Shown here: positions 7,355 through 16,961 of the stretch, piece after piece | How the letters are laid out: every line of letters starts with the position of its first letter | How positions within the stretch are numbered: position 1 is the first letter of the stretch | Assembly (NCBI GenBank): GCA_965247665.1 | Contig: CBDFHH010000002.1 | Span: 619,557 to 683,556, forward strand | Length of the DNA: 64,000 bases | From: CAUZWH01 sp965247665 | GTDB taxonomy: Bacteria > Pseudomonadota > Alphaproteobacteria > SHVV01 | Direction: 5' to 3' | Program-made: the position numbers and the translations under genes | The notes under the pieces: model-generated | The model's input: only the letters and a program-made list of their open reading frames with translations | The model's database searches: none | Told to the model about the DNA's origin: nothing

Positions 7355-8833
7355 TTAGGGTTCATTAATCCGATCGAGGGGATAGACCGGACGGCGTACA
7401 TGCCGGTAGTCGAGCAGGTTGTTGTCCGATGTCGTCACGCCCTCGCCGTCGAGGGTAATGGTGTGTTTGGGGAGATCGCCGAAGCCGGCGCGATAGTGGA
7501 TGCGCGATTTCAGCAGGATGTAGCGAGCGTATCGCGGTTGGATCCCGATCGAGGTGAACACGCCGAGGTCCCACGGCTCGTGGTGATGCGAGACCACGAC
7601 GATCTGCATGCGGCTGGTTTCGAGCAGCGCGGTCGGCCCCATGCGGACCTTTAAGCCGGTATACATCGGTCCGCGCACGATCCACTCGCCGTCGGTCAGC
7701 GCCTTGACCCGACCCGTAACCGCGAGCGGTTTGCCGCGCAGGCCGATCGATGGCATGTCGGTCTTGCCGCCGAGCTCGATTGTCACCTCCGAGCCCACGC
7801 CGGCGGCTTGCATTTCGCGCACCGCGACCGGGTCCCACACCGCGCCAACCACGACGTCCTCGAGTTCCTGGCGCAACACTTCGGCGATCACCGTCATCAC
7901 GTCCTGGTTGGCGCCCGAGCCGCAATTATCGGCGTGATCGAGCAGGATCACCGGCCCGTCCTCGATCGCCTTGGCCCGCGCCACGGCCGCTTCGAGCGGC
8001 TCGTGCTGATAAACGAAGTCTTCGCGGCGGCGCCACGCGTCGGCCAACAGCGCATCGCGCACCTGGCCGGCTTTAGCCCGATCACCGTCGGTCACCACGA
8101 TCGCCGCGGTTCCCGCGTCGGGCATATCGGCCAGCGCGAACCCGCCGAACACGGTCGCCGCCAGCACGTCGTCGTCGGCCTCCGCGGCGCGACAGCGCTC
8201 GATCAGCGATTTCATCGGATCGTCATCGGTGCCCTGGCGCAAGGTTTGCGATAGCAGCGGCACGTTGTCCCACGCCATCACCGGGTCGCAGCGGCCGGCG
8301 AGCGCGTCGAGCACGATGCGGCCGACTTGCTCGGCGGTTTCGTAGATGTCGGTGTGGGGATAGGTCTTGTAGCCGACCAGCGCAGTGCAATTCTCCACCA
8401 TCGCGGCGGTGAGGTTGCAGTGCAGATCGCAGGTCACCGCGATTGGCAATTCGGGCGCGAGCGACCGGATTCGCGACAACAGTTCGCCTTCGCCGTCGAA
8501 CAGGTGCTCGGCGACCATCGCGCCGTGCAGATCGAGCAATGCGGCGTCGGCTCCGGCGCGGACCGCATCGCAGATCAGGCCCGCCATATATTCGTAGGCC
8601 GCTTCGACGACCCGCCCCGACGGCATCGCTTCCCCCGCCAGTGGCGTGACGATTTCGGCGCCGGTCTCGCGCGCGAGCTTGAGGTAGGCCGCCACCGCCA
8701 TGCGGGTGTCGCCGTAGGCCGCTACGACATCGTCGTCGAGATACGCGCCCCACTCCTCGAAGCGCCGCCAGTCGGTGACGATCGGCGAGAATGTATTGGT
8801 CTCGTGCTTCATCATGGCGATGATGATGCGCAT
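7355..8833 (-). CDS. M81 family metallopeptidase (microcystinase C / MlrC-like)
   Basis: Predicted zinc hydrolase of 492 aa. The N-terminal MMKHETNTFSP motif and the later LDLHGAMV and TCDLHCNLT motifs are characteristic of the MlrC family, first known for cleaving linear microcystin products but widespread beside peptide-type ABC transporters. Start: ATG 8833, preceded by GGGAG at an 8-base spacing; a GTG at 8842 is less likely. It follows the solute-binding protein gene on the same strand, separated by a strong hairpin terminator. A role in hydrolysing a small peptide or amide brought in by the importer is reasonable inference. Confidence 0.88.
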   Translation of the reverse strand: MRIIIAMMKHETNTFSPIVTDWRRFEEWGAYLDDDVVAAYGDTRMAVAAYLKLARETGAEIVTPLAGEAMPSGRVVEAAYEYMAGLICDAVRAGADAALLDLHGAMVAEHLFDGEGELLSRIRSLAPELPIAVTCDLHCNLTAAMVENCTALVGYKTYPHTDIYETAEQVGRIVLDALAGRCDPVMAWDNVPLLSQTLRQGTDDDPMKSLIERCRAAEADDDVLAATVFGGFALADMPDAGTAAIVVTDGDRAKAGQVRDALLADAWRRREDFVYQHEPLEAAVARAKAIEDGPVILLDHADNCGSGANQDVMTVIAEVLRQELEDVVVGAVWDPVAVREMQAAGVGSEVTIELGGKTDMPSIGLRGKPLAVTGRVKALTDGEWIVRGPMYTGLKVRMGPTALLETSRMQIVVVSHHHEPWDLGVFTSIGIQPRYARYILLKSRIHYRAGFGDLPKHTITLDGEGVTTSDNNLLDYRHVRRPVYPLDRINEP

Positions 8834-8855
8834 GCTGTCCACTCCCGATCGGCAG

Positions 8856-8886
8856 AAAAAAAGAGGGCGGTCTCGCGACCGCCCTC
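8856..8886 (-). terminator. Rho-independent terminator after the solute-binding protein gene
   Basis: A perfect 10-bp stem (gagggcggtc at 8863-8872, gaccgccctc at 8877-8886) with a TCGC loop is followed on the minus strand by seven U residues (8862-8856). It sits between the solute-binding protein gene and the M81 gene, so it likely ends or attenuates the upstream message. Confidence 0.9.
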
Positions 8887-8916
8887 ACTGATATCAGCCC
8901 GGTTTAGGCGAGTCCG

Positions 8917-10401
8917 CTAGCCCTGCCACGACATCGCGGCGATCTCGTTGATGAATGCCGGCCAACTCGCCCACATGCCCGTCAGCCCCTTGCGTGCGAC
9001 GCCGAGCTTGGCCAGCTCGAACAGGTAGCCGTTGACAGCGTCTTCGGTCAGCTTGCGCTGTGCTGCCTGCAATGCCATGAACTGCTCGCTCTCGCTCACC
9101 GCGGTTTCGACGTTCTTCCACAGTTTGTGGAACTCGGGATTCTCGTACTGATAGTAGTAGTTCTCACGGGTGTAGATATTCATGTCCATCGGCTCGACAT
9201 GGGAGATGATCGACAGGTCGTACTGCTTTTTCTTGTAGACCTGGTCGAGCCACTGCGCCCACTCGACGTTTTCGATCTTCGCCATCACGCCGACCTCGGC
9301 GAGCATGGCGGCGATCAGCTCACCGCCGCGGCGGGCGTAGCTCGGCGGCGGCAGTTTCAACGAAAGTTCGAGCTCGTCGTGACCGGCTTCCGTGAGCAGC
9401 GCCTTGGCTTTCGCCGGATCATAGGCATAGACGCCGGTGAGGTCGATATAGGCCGGATGATGCGGCGGGAAATGGCTGCCGATCGGCGTGCCGCTGCCAT
9501 GCATGGCACCATCGATCACCGCCTGACGGTCGATCGCGTGCATCAGCGCCCGGCGTACACGAACGTCCGACAACGCCGGATGCATGTTGTTGATCGCCAG
9601 GATGGTCTCGCCTTCCGTGGTGCCCTGAAGGGTGGTGAAATTGTCGTCGTTCTTGAACTGCGCGAACGTCTCCGGGGCGCTTAGGTTAGGCATGTAATCC
9701 AGGTCGCCCGCATAAAGCGCCGAGACCTGGGCTGTCGCGTCGTTGATGAAGCGGAACTTGGCCTTGGCGATCTTGACGTTGGCGGCGTTGCGGTGGCCCG
9801 CATACTTCTCGAGCTCGACCGAATCACCTTTGGTCCATCTGACGAACGTGTAGGGACCGGTGCCGATCGGATCGGTCGCGTTGGTCTCCGCGGTTTCCGG
9901 CCCAACGATAGCTCCGGTCGACTGCGCCAACTTGAACAGGAACAGGCTGTTGGGCTCCTTGAGCTTGATCACCACGGTGTGGGCATCCGGCGTATCGAGC
10001 GACACGACGTTCTTGTACGTACCCTTGGCCTTGTTCTTGCTCTTTTCCCCGGCGTTGCGCTCGAAGTTGAACTTCACGTCGGCGGAATCGAAAGTCGTGC
10101 CGTCGTGGAACGTTACGCCCTGTTCCAGCTTGAGGACATAGGTGAGGCCGTCCTCCGAGATCGTCCAGCTGTTGGCCAGCATTGGTCCGACCTTGCCGGT
10201 GCCGTCGATCCTGGTCAGGCATTCGTAGATATTATAGGTGGTGACCTGCGAGATGGCCGCGGCAGCCGCCGAGGTCGGGTCGAGGCCCGGTGCCGGCTCG
10301 AGTCGCATACCGATCACGACCGAATCCTTCATTTGTGCTTGGGCCGCGAACGGCAGCAGGAGCGCGACGCCGAGAACGAACGTCGCCAGATATTTCTTCA
10401 T
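8917..10401 (-). CDS. ABC transporter solute-binding protein, family 5 (peptide type)
   Basis: Periplasmic receptor of 494 aa, very probably for the DppBCDF-type system at 1.6-5.2 kb. Residues 1-22 (ending AAQAQ) are a signal peptide. The family-5 pattern is clear: an early YNIYECLTRID segment, GLTYVLKLEQGVTFHDGT near residue 75-95, then VRRALMHAIDRQAVIDGAMHG. An AGGAGGG ribosome site precedes the ATG. It is encoded opposite to the transporter genes, 1.7 kb beyond them, with the inserted block and the M81 gene in between. Length is typical of the family. Ligand unknown. Confidence 0.93.
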   Translation of the reverse strand: MKKYLATFVLGVALLLPFAAQAQMKDSVVIGMRLEPAPGLDPTSAAAAAISQVTTYNIYECLTRIDGTGKVGPMLANSWTISEDGLTYVLKLEQGVTFHDGTTFDSADVKFNFERNAGEKSKNKAKGTYKNVVSLDTPDAHTVVIKLKEPNSLFLFKLAQSTGAIVGPETAETNATDPIGTGPYTFVRWTKGDSVELEKYAGHRNAANVKIAKAKFRFINDATAQVSALYAGDLDYMPNLSAPETFAQFKNDDNFTTLQGTTEGETILAINNMHPALSDVRVRRALMHAIDRQAVIDGAMHGSGTPIGSHFPPHHPAYIDLTGVYAYDPAKAKALLTEAGHDELELSLKLPPPSYARRGGELIAAMLAEVGVMAKIENVEWAQWLDQVYKKKQYDLSIISHVEPMDMNIYTRENYYYQYENPEFHKLWKNVETAVSESEQFMALQAAQRKLTEDAVNGYLFELAKLGVARKGLTGMWASWPAFINEIAAMSWQG

Positions 10402-10577
10402 AGTCCTTCCCTCCTATGGACAAACGGGCGCCATAGCCGCGATTGCCTCATGTGGTTGCTGATTCCACTATACCACCGACGGGCACCACCAAATAACCGG
10501 GAATCCCCATCGGGATCGCTTGGTATTGGGCCGGCGTGCCGGGTAGGCTGGATGACAACAGGCAGGAAATTGAGCGT
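10402..10577. promoter_or_regulatory. Divergent intergenic region between solute-binding protein and aldehyde dehydrogenase genes
   Basis: A 176-bp gap between divergent genes must hold promoters for both directions. No clear operator symmetry or consensus boxes were found. Confidence 0.4.
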
Positions 10578-12017
10578 ATGTCCGTAGCACAGATACTCAC
10601 CGAAGGCGATTGGCGGCCCGCCATATCGGGCGACACGATTGCCATGATCGATCCAAGCGACGGCGAAGCGTTTGCCGAAATCGCGCGCGGCGGCGGCCAG
10701 GATATCGATCGCGCCGTCGCCTCGGCCCGCAAGGCCTTCTATTCGCACTGGGCCAAGACTCCCGGGTTCACACGCGGGCGGCTGATCCGCCGCCTGGGCG
10801 AACTGGTCGACACGCACCACGACGAACTCGCGTCCCTCGAAGCGCGCGATACCGGTAAACCGCTCAAGCAGGCCAACGTCGACGCGACGGTCGCGGCGCG
10901 CTACTTCGAATTCTACGCCGGCGCCGCCGATAAGCTGCACGGGGACACGCTGCCGTTCCTGTACGACTACCAGGTCCTGACCCTGCGCGAGCCGTTTGGC
11001 GTGACAGGTCATATCATTCCCTGGAACTATCCGCTGCAGATGGGCGCGCGCACCATGGCGGCGGCACTGGCGGCCGGCAATGCCCTGGTCCTCAAACCCG
11101 CCGAGGAAGCTTGCCTCACGGTGCTGCGGCTGGGCGAGCTGGCGCTCGAAGCCGGTGTGCCGGCCGATGTCGTCAATATCGTTACCGGCTATGGCGAGGA
11201 AGCGGGTGCGGCACTTGCCGCCCATGGCGATGTCGACCACGTGTCCTTCACCGGCTCGCCGGAGGTCGGGACGCTGGTTCAACAGGCTACGGCCAAGCGC
11301 AATGTGAGCTGCACAATGGAGTTGGGCGGCAAGTCTCCGCAGATCGTGTTCGCCGACGCCGATTTCGACGCCGCCCTGCCGGTCATCATCAACGCCATCA
11401 TCCAGAACGCCGGCCAGACCTGCTCAGCCGGCAGCCGGCTGCTGGTCGAGAGCAACGCCTACGACGAGTTCATTGGGCTGGTCGCCGAGCGCTTCGGTCA
11501 GCTCCGTGCCGGAGCGTCCAGCAAGGATCTCGATTGCGGCCCTTTGATCAACGCGACCCAGCGAACGCGGGTGAACGGCTACATCGAACGGGCCCGCGAA
11601 GAGGGTGTCGCCGTGATCGCGGAAGCAACGGTCGACGACGACGCCCCGAGCAGCGGCTTCTATGTCGCACCGGTGTTGTTCGGGCCGCTGCCCCACACCA
11701 ATCGCCTTGCCCGTGAAGAGGTGTTCGGACCGGTCCTGTCGGCTATTCGCTTCGACAACGAGGACGACGCGATCCGTATCGCCAACGGCACCGACTATGG
11801 CCTTACCGCAGGCCTGTGGAGCGAAAATGGCGGGCGCCAGATGCGGGTCGCGAAAGCGCTGCGCTGCGGCCAGGTGTTCATCAATTCGTACGGCGCCGGC
11901 GGTGGGGTCGAGCTTCCTTTCGGCGGTATGAAACGCAGCGGCCATGGCCGCGAAAAGGGCATGGAAGCGCTGCACGATTTGACCACGGTGAAAACCGTGA
12001 TCCTGCGTCACGGCTGA
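10578..12017 (+). CDS. NAD(P)-dependent aldehyde dehydrogenase
   Basis: Oxidises an aldehyde to the acid, 479 aa, cytoplasmic. Active-site features are all present: Asn150 in IIPWNYPLQM, Lys173 in LKPAEE, the general base Glu248 in MELGGKSP and nucleophile Cys282 in NAGQTCSAGS. The sequence is closest in feel to betaine-aldehyde, aminobutyraldehyde or vanillin-type dehydrogenases. The ATG at 10578 is chosen because it gives a normal family N-terminus. It ends in a TGATG overlap with the SDR gene, so the two are coupled and may oxidise an alcohol stepwise to an acid, which the downstream acyl-CoA synthetase could activate. Confidence 0.9.
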   Translation: MSVAQILTEGDWRPAISGDTIAMIDPSDGEAFAEIARGGGQDIDRAVASARKAFYSHWAKTPGFTRGRLIRRLGELVDTHHDELASLEARDTGKPLKQANVDATVAARYFEFYAGAADKLHGDTLPFLYDYQVLTLREPFGVTGHIIPWNYPLQMGARTMAAALAAGNALVLKPAEEACLTVLRLGELALEAGVPADVVNIVTGYGEEAGAALAAHGDVDHVSFTGSPEVGTLVQQATAKRNVSCTMELGGKSPQIVFADADFDAALPVIINAIIQNAGQTCSAGSRLLVESNAYDEFIGLVAERFGQLRAGASSKDLDCGPLINATQRTRVNGYIERAREEGVAVIAEATVDDDAPSSGFYVAPVLFGPLPHTNRLAREEVFGPVLSAIRFDNEDDAIRIANGTDYGLTAGLWSENGGRQMRVAKALRCGQVFINSYGAGGGVELPFGGMKRSGHGREKGMEALHDLTTVKTVILRHG

Positions 12018-12781
12018 TGGCGGGCCGGCTTCAGGGGCGGGTCGCGCTGATTACCGGCGCAGCCTCAGGCTTCGGCGAAGGCATCGCCCGCCGCTTCGCG
12101 GAGGAAGGGGCCAGCGTGGTCGTCGCCGACATCAACGACCGGGCCGGGCGTGAGGTGGTCGACGATATCGCCGGCGGCGGCGGGTCGGCGAGCTACTGTC
12201 ATGCCGACGTCGCGGTCGCAGGCGAGGTCAAGGACATGGTCGCGCGGGCGAGCGAAGCGTTCGGCGGCCTCGACATCCTCGTCAACAATGCCGGCCGGGC
12301 CTACTCAAACCGGCCGAGCACGGATCTCTCGGAAGAAGATTTCGATCGCCTGATGGCGACCAACGTCAAGAGCGTCTACCTCGCGACCTGCGAGGTCGTG
12401 CCGCTGTTCCGTGCACGCGGCGGCGGCGTGATGATCAACATGGCATCGACCGCGGCGGTGCGGCCACGCCCCAATCTCACCTGGTACAACGCCACCAAGG
12501 GTGCGCTGGTGACGATCACCAAGTCGCTGGCGCTCGAACTTGCGCCGGACAAGATCCGCGTGTGCGCGATCAATCCGGTGATCGGCGAGACCGGCCTGAC
12601 CTCAACCTTCATGGGCAAGCCGGACACGCCGGAGAACCGGGCCCCCTTTCTCGCCACCATCCCCTTGGCGCGTTTCAGCACGCCACGCGATATCGCCAAC
12701 GCGGCGCTGTTCCTCGCCTCCGACGAGGCCGACTTCTTGACCGGCGTGTGTCTCGACGTCGACGGCGGCCGTAGCGTCTAG
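12017..12781 (+). CDS. Short-chain dehydrogenase/reductase (glucose/3-oxoacyl reductase type)
   Basis: NAD(P)-dependent oxidoreductase, 254 aa. Cofactor motif TGAASGFG at 13-20, NNAG at 90-93, catalytic Ser144, Tyr157 and Lys161 (WYNATKG). The C-terminal half has PVIGETGL and the usual FLTGVCLDVDGG ending. Its ATG overlaps the aldehyde dehydrogenase stop (TGATG), so it is translated from the same mRNA. The substrate is not evident. Confidence 0.9.
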   Translation: MAGRLQGRVALITGAASGFGEGIARRFAEEGASVVVADINDRAGREVVDDIAGGGGSASYCHADVAVAGEVKDMVARASEAFGGLDILVNNAGRAYSNRPSTDLSEEDFDRLMATNVKSVYLATCEVVPLFRARGGGVMINMASTAAVRPRPNLTWYNATKGALVTITKSLALELAPDKIRVCAINPVIGETGLTSTFMGKPDTPENRAPFLATIPLARFSTPRDIANAALFLASDEADFLTGVCLDVDGGRSV

Positions 12782-12920
12782 TCCCGAGGTCGGCGACCTG
12801 TTCGGCGTGGCCCTTCATGCGCGGCCCCGATAAATCAGCGATTGACCCCTCGTAGGTTGAGAAACACCGCGTTCACCCTACCGCCCCAACGCGGCGCAAC
12901 TGCGATAGTCTGCGCCTGAA

Positions 12921-14564
12921 ATGCTCAAACGCGCCGAAACCTACGAGGAAGTTTGCGCGGCGTTCAAATGGCCGACGCCGGCGCGCTACAACATCGCGCT
13001 CGACACCTGCGACAAGCACGCCGACACCACCCCGGACGCGGCCGCCCTCATTCACGAAAGCCAGGATGGCGAGGTAAGCACCTACAGCTTCCGGGCGATC
13101 CAACGGCTGGCCTGCCGTGCCGCCAACGCCTTCGCCGGCGCCGGTATCGGGCGCGGCGACCGCGTCGGCATCCTGCTCGGCCAATCACCCGAAACGCTCG
13201 TCACCCACCTCGGCTGCTGGCGTTCCGGGATCGTCAGCTTGCCGCTGTTCACCCTGTTCGGCGCGGACGCCCTGGAGTACCGGCTCGAGAACTCGGGCGC
13301 CAAAGCGCTGGTCACGGATCGTGAGAACTACGCCAAGGTCGCGGCGATTCGCGACCGTCTGCCGGCCCTCGAGCGGGTGTACCTGATCGACGGCGTTGAA
13401 GACGGCGTGGCCGACTTCCACGCCACCCTGGACCAGGCTTCGGACTCTCACACCGCGGTCGACACCTCGGCCGAGGATCCGGCGTTCCTTGCCTACACTT
13501 CGGGCACGACGGGCCCGCCCAAAGGCGCGCTGCACGCCCATCGCACCATGCTCGGCCATATCCCCGGATTCGCCCTGCCGCACGAGTTCTTCGGCCGCGA
13601 CAATGATCTGTGCTGGTCGCCGGCCGACTGGGCGTGGCTGGGCGGATTGATGGACGTATTGATGCCGTGCCTGTGGTTCGGCCGCCCCGTGGTGGCGTTT
13701 CGCGGACACGGCCGTTTCGACCCCGAGCGCGCCTACGACGTGATCGCCAGGCACAGGGTGAGGAACCTGTTCATGGTTCCGACCATGCTCAAGCTGATGC
13801 GGCAAACACCGGTCCCGGAGCGGGTTTCGCTGCGGACCATCATCAGCGGTGGCGAATCGGTCGGCACCGAGCTCATCGCCTGGGGTCAGGAGCAGTTCGG
13901 CCTCAACATCAACGAGATTTACGGCCAAACCGAGTGCAACCTGGTGCTGGGCCACATCCCGGCTCTCATGGCGGCCCAACCCGGTTCGCTGGGACGTCCC
14001 TCACCCGGACATGTCGTCAGCGTGATCGACGAGAACGGCCATGAGCTTCCGGACGGCGAAGAGGGTGAAATCGCCTGCCGCCGGCCGGATCCCGTCATCA
14101 TGCTCGAATACTGGCGCAACCCCGACGCCACGGAGAAGAAATACACCGGCGATTGGCTGCGCACCGGTGACCATGCTACGCGTGACGATGAGGGATATTT
14201 CTGGTTCAAGGGGCGCGCCGACGACCTGATCACGACCTCGGGCTACCGCGTTGGCCCGGGCGAGATCGAAGACTCGCTGATCCGCCATCCGGCGGTCGCG
14301 GTGGCGGCGGCGATCGGCGTGCCCGATCCCGTGCGAACGGAGATTATCAAAGCCTTCATCGTGCCGAGCGCGGGCACCGAAGCGTCGGCGGAATTGGCAG
14401 GCGAGATCCAGCAGTGGGTAAGGACGCGGCTGGCGGCCCACGAATATCCGCGCGAGATCGAATTCGTCGATCAGCTGCCGATGACGGCAACCGGCAAGGT
14501 CATGCGTCGGGTGCTGCGGCAACGCGAAATCGACAAGCGGGAAATTAGGTACACCCAACCGTAG
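12921..14564 (+). CDS. Acyl-CoA synthetase (AMP-forming, acetyl-/medium-chain type)
   Basis: Activates a carboxylic acid to its CoA thioester via an acyl-adenylate, 547 aa. The P-loop YTSGTTGPPKGALHAH, the EIYGQTECN motif, LRTGDHATRDDEGYFWF and the hinge/C-terminal GRADDLITTSGYRVGPGEIE are all present, as is the C-terminal lysine loop MTATGKVMRR. The 139-bp gap from the SDR gene leaves room for its own promoter, but the three genes are co-oriented and fit an alcohol-aldehyde-acid-CoA series. Acetoacetyl-, acetyl- and aryl-CoA synthetases share these features. Confidence 0.9.
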   Translation: MLKRAETYEEVCAAFKWPTPARYNIALDTCDKHADTTPDAAALIHESQDGEVSTYSFRAIQRLACRAANAFAGAGIGRGDRVGILLGQSPETLVTHLGCWRSGIVSLPLFTLFGADALEYRLENSGAKALVTDRENYAKVAAIRDRLPALERVYLIDGVEDGVADFHATLDQASDSHTAVDTSAEDPAFLAYTSGTTGPPKGALHAHRTMLGHIPGFALPHEFFGRDNDLCWSPADWAWLGGLMDVLMPCLWFGRPVVAFRGHGRFDPERAYDVIARHRVRNLFMVPTMLKLMRQTPVPERVSLRTIISGGESVGTELIAWGQEQFGLNINEIYGQTECNLVLGHIPALMAAQPGSLGRPSPGHVVSVIDENGHELPDGEEGEIACRRPDPVIMLEYWRNPDATEKKYTGDWLRTGDHATRDDEGYFWFKGRADDLITTSGYRVGPGEIEDSLIRHPAVAVAAAIGVPDPVRTEIIKAFIVPSAGTEASAELAGEIQQWVRTRLAAHEYPREIEFVDQLPMTATGKVMRRVLRQREIDKREIRYTQP

Positions 14565-14650
14565 ATTTGATCGCGACGCCGCCGCGCCCCGTCGCATCGA
14601 CGGCGAGCGCGGATCGAACGACACGCAGCGTCTATACGCGACGACAGGAC

Positions 14651-14908
14651 CTACTGATCGGCAGTGCCGGTCCGGTACTCGGAATAGGTAACTTCTTGCG
14701 CGCCCGGCAGGCACCCACCGAGTTGCACGGTGTAGCTCGGCGCGGCCTTGGGGTCGTGGCAATAGACCCGCTCTTCGGAAACCATCACCTCGGTCGCGGC
14801 GCGGTTGACCGCCGAGCGTTCTTCGTCCCGCAGCTGGGCCGGTTTCGATATCCAGACCGCAGCCAACAGCGCGATAATGATCGCAGCGACAACGTAGAAC
14901 CGGTTCAA
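14651..14908 (-). CDS. Small membrane-anchored or secreted protein of unknown function
   Basis: 85 aa. A hydrophobic helix (residues 4-20, YVVAAIIIALLAAVW) is followed by a polar part with two cysteines (YCHDP and GGCLPG) that could form a disulfide if exported. The start would be TTG at 14908, 8 bp after the DSD1-type gene stop, with AGG at a suitable distance, so it would be the last gene of the minus-strand cluster. I do not recognise a family. The uncommon start codon lowers confidence. Confidence 0.5.
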   Translation of the reverse strand: MNRFYVVAAIIIALLAAVWISKPAQLRDEERSAVNRAATEVMVSEERVYCHDPKAAPSYTVQLGGCLPGAQEVTYSEYRTGTADQ

Positions 14909-14916
14909 CGTCCGGC

Positions 14917-16041
14917 CTATTGGCTCTTGCCGCGTGCGGCGATGAGCCAGATCGCGATCAGCTCATCGCTACTGACGACGTAGTAGCGTTCGTACAGATT
15001 GATGGTGGTGTCGCAGTGACTGGGCTGCAACCGCACCTTTTCGCCCAAGGTCATCGGCACCGCGCCGGAGCCGCCGCCCTTGATGATCCCATGTTCGTCG
15101 CCGCCATATGTATAGGTCCAACCGCGCTTGTCGAGCAGCAACGCCGGACCGGCGTCGTTGGACAACGCCTTGTAGCCGGCGTCGAGCACCACCCGATCGG
15201 CCGCCGGCGTGCTCATCACTGTTGCCAGCACGAAGAGGGCGGGTTCGAAATCATTGTAGACCTCACCACCCTTGCCGCCAATCTCGCAATATTGCCGGTC
15301 CATGAAAATGTACGAGCCGGTCTGGAGCTCGGTAAACAGCCCGGAACCACCCTGGACATCATAGGTCCCGGTGCCGGCACCGGTGATCATCTCCGTTGCC
15401 AAGCCGGCTTGGCGGAACTGGTCGACCGCCGTCTCCAGCTTGGCGGTGGCGGCGCGAGCGGCTTCCGCCCGTTGCCCATAGCCGTGCACGTGCTGGATGC
15501 CGCCGTGATAGCCCTGCAGCCCGCGCAACTCGATGCCGTCGAGCCCGTCGACATGGCGGCCAAGCTCGAGCGCATCTGCCGGCACAACGCCGCATCTCTC
15601 CAACCCGACATCGACGTCGACGACGGCACCCACCGTGACACCATGATGACGGGCCGCCTCGGCAAGGGCCGAGGCCGCATCCGGGTGGTCGACCGCGACC
15701 GTGATCTTCGCCTGGCGGGCCAGGGTAACCAGACGATGGAGCTTGCTCGCGCCGACGATTTCGTTGGCCACCAGCACGTCACGCACGCCGCCGGCGACCA
15801 GCATTTCGGCTTCGCCGACCTTCTGCGCACACTGCCCGACCGCCCCGGCCGCGATCTGCATGTGCGCGATCAGCGGCGTCTTGTGAGTCTTGGCGTGCGG
15901 GCGGATGGCGACACCGGTGTCGCGGCCGAACGCAGCCATACGTTCGATGTTGCGCCGCAGCACGTCGTAGTCGACCAGCAACGCGGGCGTATCGATCGCC
16001 GAGACCGGTCCGCCGATTCCTTGAAACAGGGCGTGGTCCAT
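14917..16041 (-). CDS. DSD1/D-threonine-aldolase-type PLP enzyme (alanine racemase N-terminal fold)
   Basis: 374 aa. The N-terminal TPALLVDYDVLRRNI and the PLP-lysine motif RPHAKTHK (residues 47-54) identify the group that includes D-threonine aldolase, D-serine dehydratase and 3-hydroxy-D-aspartate aldolase. The C-terminal metal site is visible as PSHCDTTINLYERYYV (His and Cys ligands). The reaction would be cleavage or dehydration of a D-3-hydroxy amino acid; which one cannot be read here. It lies 3 bp after the MBL hydrolase gene and downstream of two dioxygenases that could make a hydroxylated substrate. That link is inference. Confidence 0.86.
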   Translation of the reverse strand: MDHALFQGIGGPVSAIDTPALLVDYDVLRRNIERMAAFGRDTGVAIRPHAKTHKTPLIAHMQIAAGAVGQCAQKVGEAEMLVAGGVRDVLVANEIVGASKLHRLVTLARQAKITVAVDHPDAASALAEAARHHGVTVGAVVDVDVGLERCGVVPADALELGRHVDGLDGIELRGLQGYHGGIQHVHGYGQRAEAARAATAKLETAVDQFRQAGLATEMITGAGTGTYDVQGGSGLFTELQTGSYIFMDRQYCEIGGKGGEVYNDFEPALFVLATVMSTPAADRVVLDAGYKALSNDAGPALLLDKRGWTYTYGGDEHGIIKGGGSGAVPMTLGEKVRLQPSHCDTTINLYERYYVVSSDELIAIWLIAARGKSQ

Positions 16042-16044
16042 ATC

Positions 16045-16935
16045 TCAGGCCGCCACCGTCTCCTCGATGAAGGCGAACCGGAAGGCCGCGCCGTCACTTT
16101 GAATGCGTCCCACCGACGGAGTCGGGAAGTGCGCCGGCATGATCAGCGTCTCCGAGTCCGAATATCGCTCTAAAAAAGCGCGACGAGTCGCCTGCGACGC
16201 GGCAGGGTCGACGCAAAAGCAACTGTTCCACGAAGGCATCGCGCATTGGACAGCGTGGTGCATGAGGTCGCCGCTCATCACCGCCTCGCCGTGCGTGCCG
16301 TCGACATGCACGCAAACATGGCCGGGGGTGTGGCCCGGGGTCGGTTCGAGCCAGGCGCTGTCGTCGAACGCGTAATCCATCGCGACGAAGTCGGCTTGGC
16401 CCGCCTCGATCACCGGCAGCAGGCTGTCTTCGAAGTAGGAATCGGTGGTGTAGAGCGCACGTTTCTCCTGGTCCCGCCAGTGCTCGTATTCCTCCTTGGT
16501 GAACAGGTAGCGGGCGTTGGGGAATGTCGGCACCCAGCGGCCATCGACGAGTCGCGTGTTCCAACCGACATGGTCGACATGCAGATGGGTGCACATCACG
16601 AAGTCAATGTCGGCCGGGGTCAGGCCGGCGGCCTTCAGGCGTTCGAGATAGGGCCAGCTTTTCATGTGGTAACGCGGCTTGTGGGGCCGCGGCTTGTCGT
16701 TGCCGGTGCAGGTGTCGACGAGGATGACGTGATGGCGCGTGCGGATCACGTAGCTGTTGAACGCGAGGGTCAGCAGACCGGTAGCCGGATCGAGCAAAGC
16801 CGGTTCGAGCCAGGATCGATGGCCCTCGAACACCTCCGGATCGAAACCCGGAAACAGGACCTCCGGCGCCAGCAACGGCGCCTCGTTTTCAAGAACGCGT
16901 TCGACGGTGACCGCGCCGAGATCCCAGCGCCCCAT
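16045..16935 (-). CDS. MBL-fold metallo-hydrolase
   Basis: 296 aa. The dinuclear zinc motif THLHVDH is at 116-122. Further ligands are likely in the PTPGHTPGH segment, the SGDLMHH segment (Asp) and PAHFPTP. It resembles the lactonase/quorum-quenching and alkylsulfatase-like branches of the superfamily, so a lactone or ester is as likely as any other substrate. The ATG at 16935 is preferred to a start at 17001, which would run into the preceding gene. Co-directional, 26 bp after the first TauD-like gene and 3 bp before the PLP enzyme. Confidence 0.86.
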   Translation of the reverse strand: MGRWDLGAVTVERVLENEAPLLAPEVLFPGFDPEVFEGHRSWLEPALLDPATGLLTLAFNSYVIRTRHHVILVDTCTGNDKPRPHKPRYHMKSWPYLERLKAAGLTPADIDFVMCTHLHVDHVGWNTRLVDGRWVPTFPNARYLFTKEEYEHWRDQEKRALYTTDSYFEDSLLPVIEAGQADFVAMDYAFDDSAWLEPTPGHTPGHVCVHVDGTHGEAVMSGDLMHHAVQCAMPSWNSCFCVDPAASQATRRAFLERYSDSETLIMPAHFPTPSVGRIQSDGAAFRFAFIEETVAA

Positions 16936-16961
16936 TGTGTGATCCGGATGGCGCGCGTTCG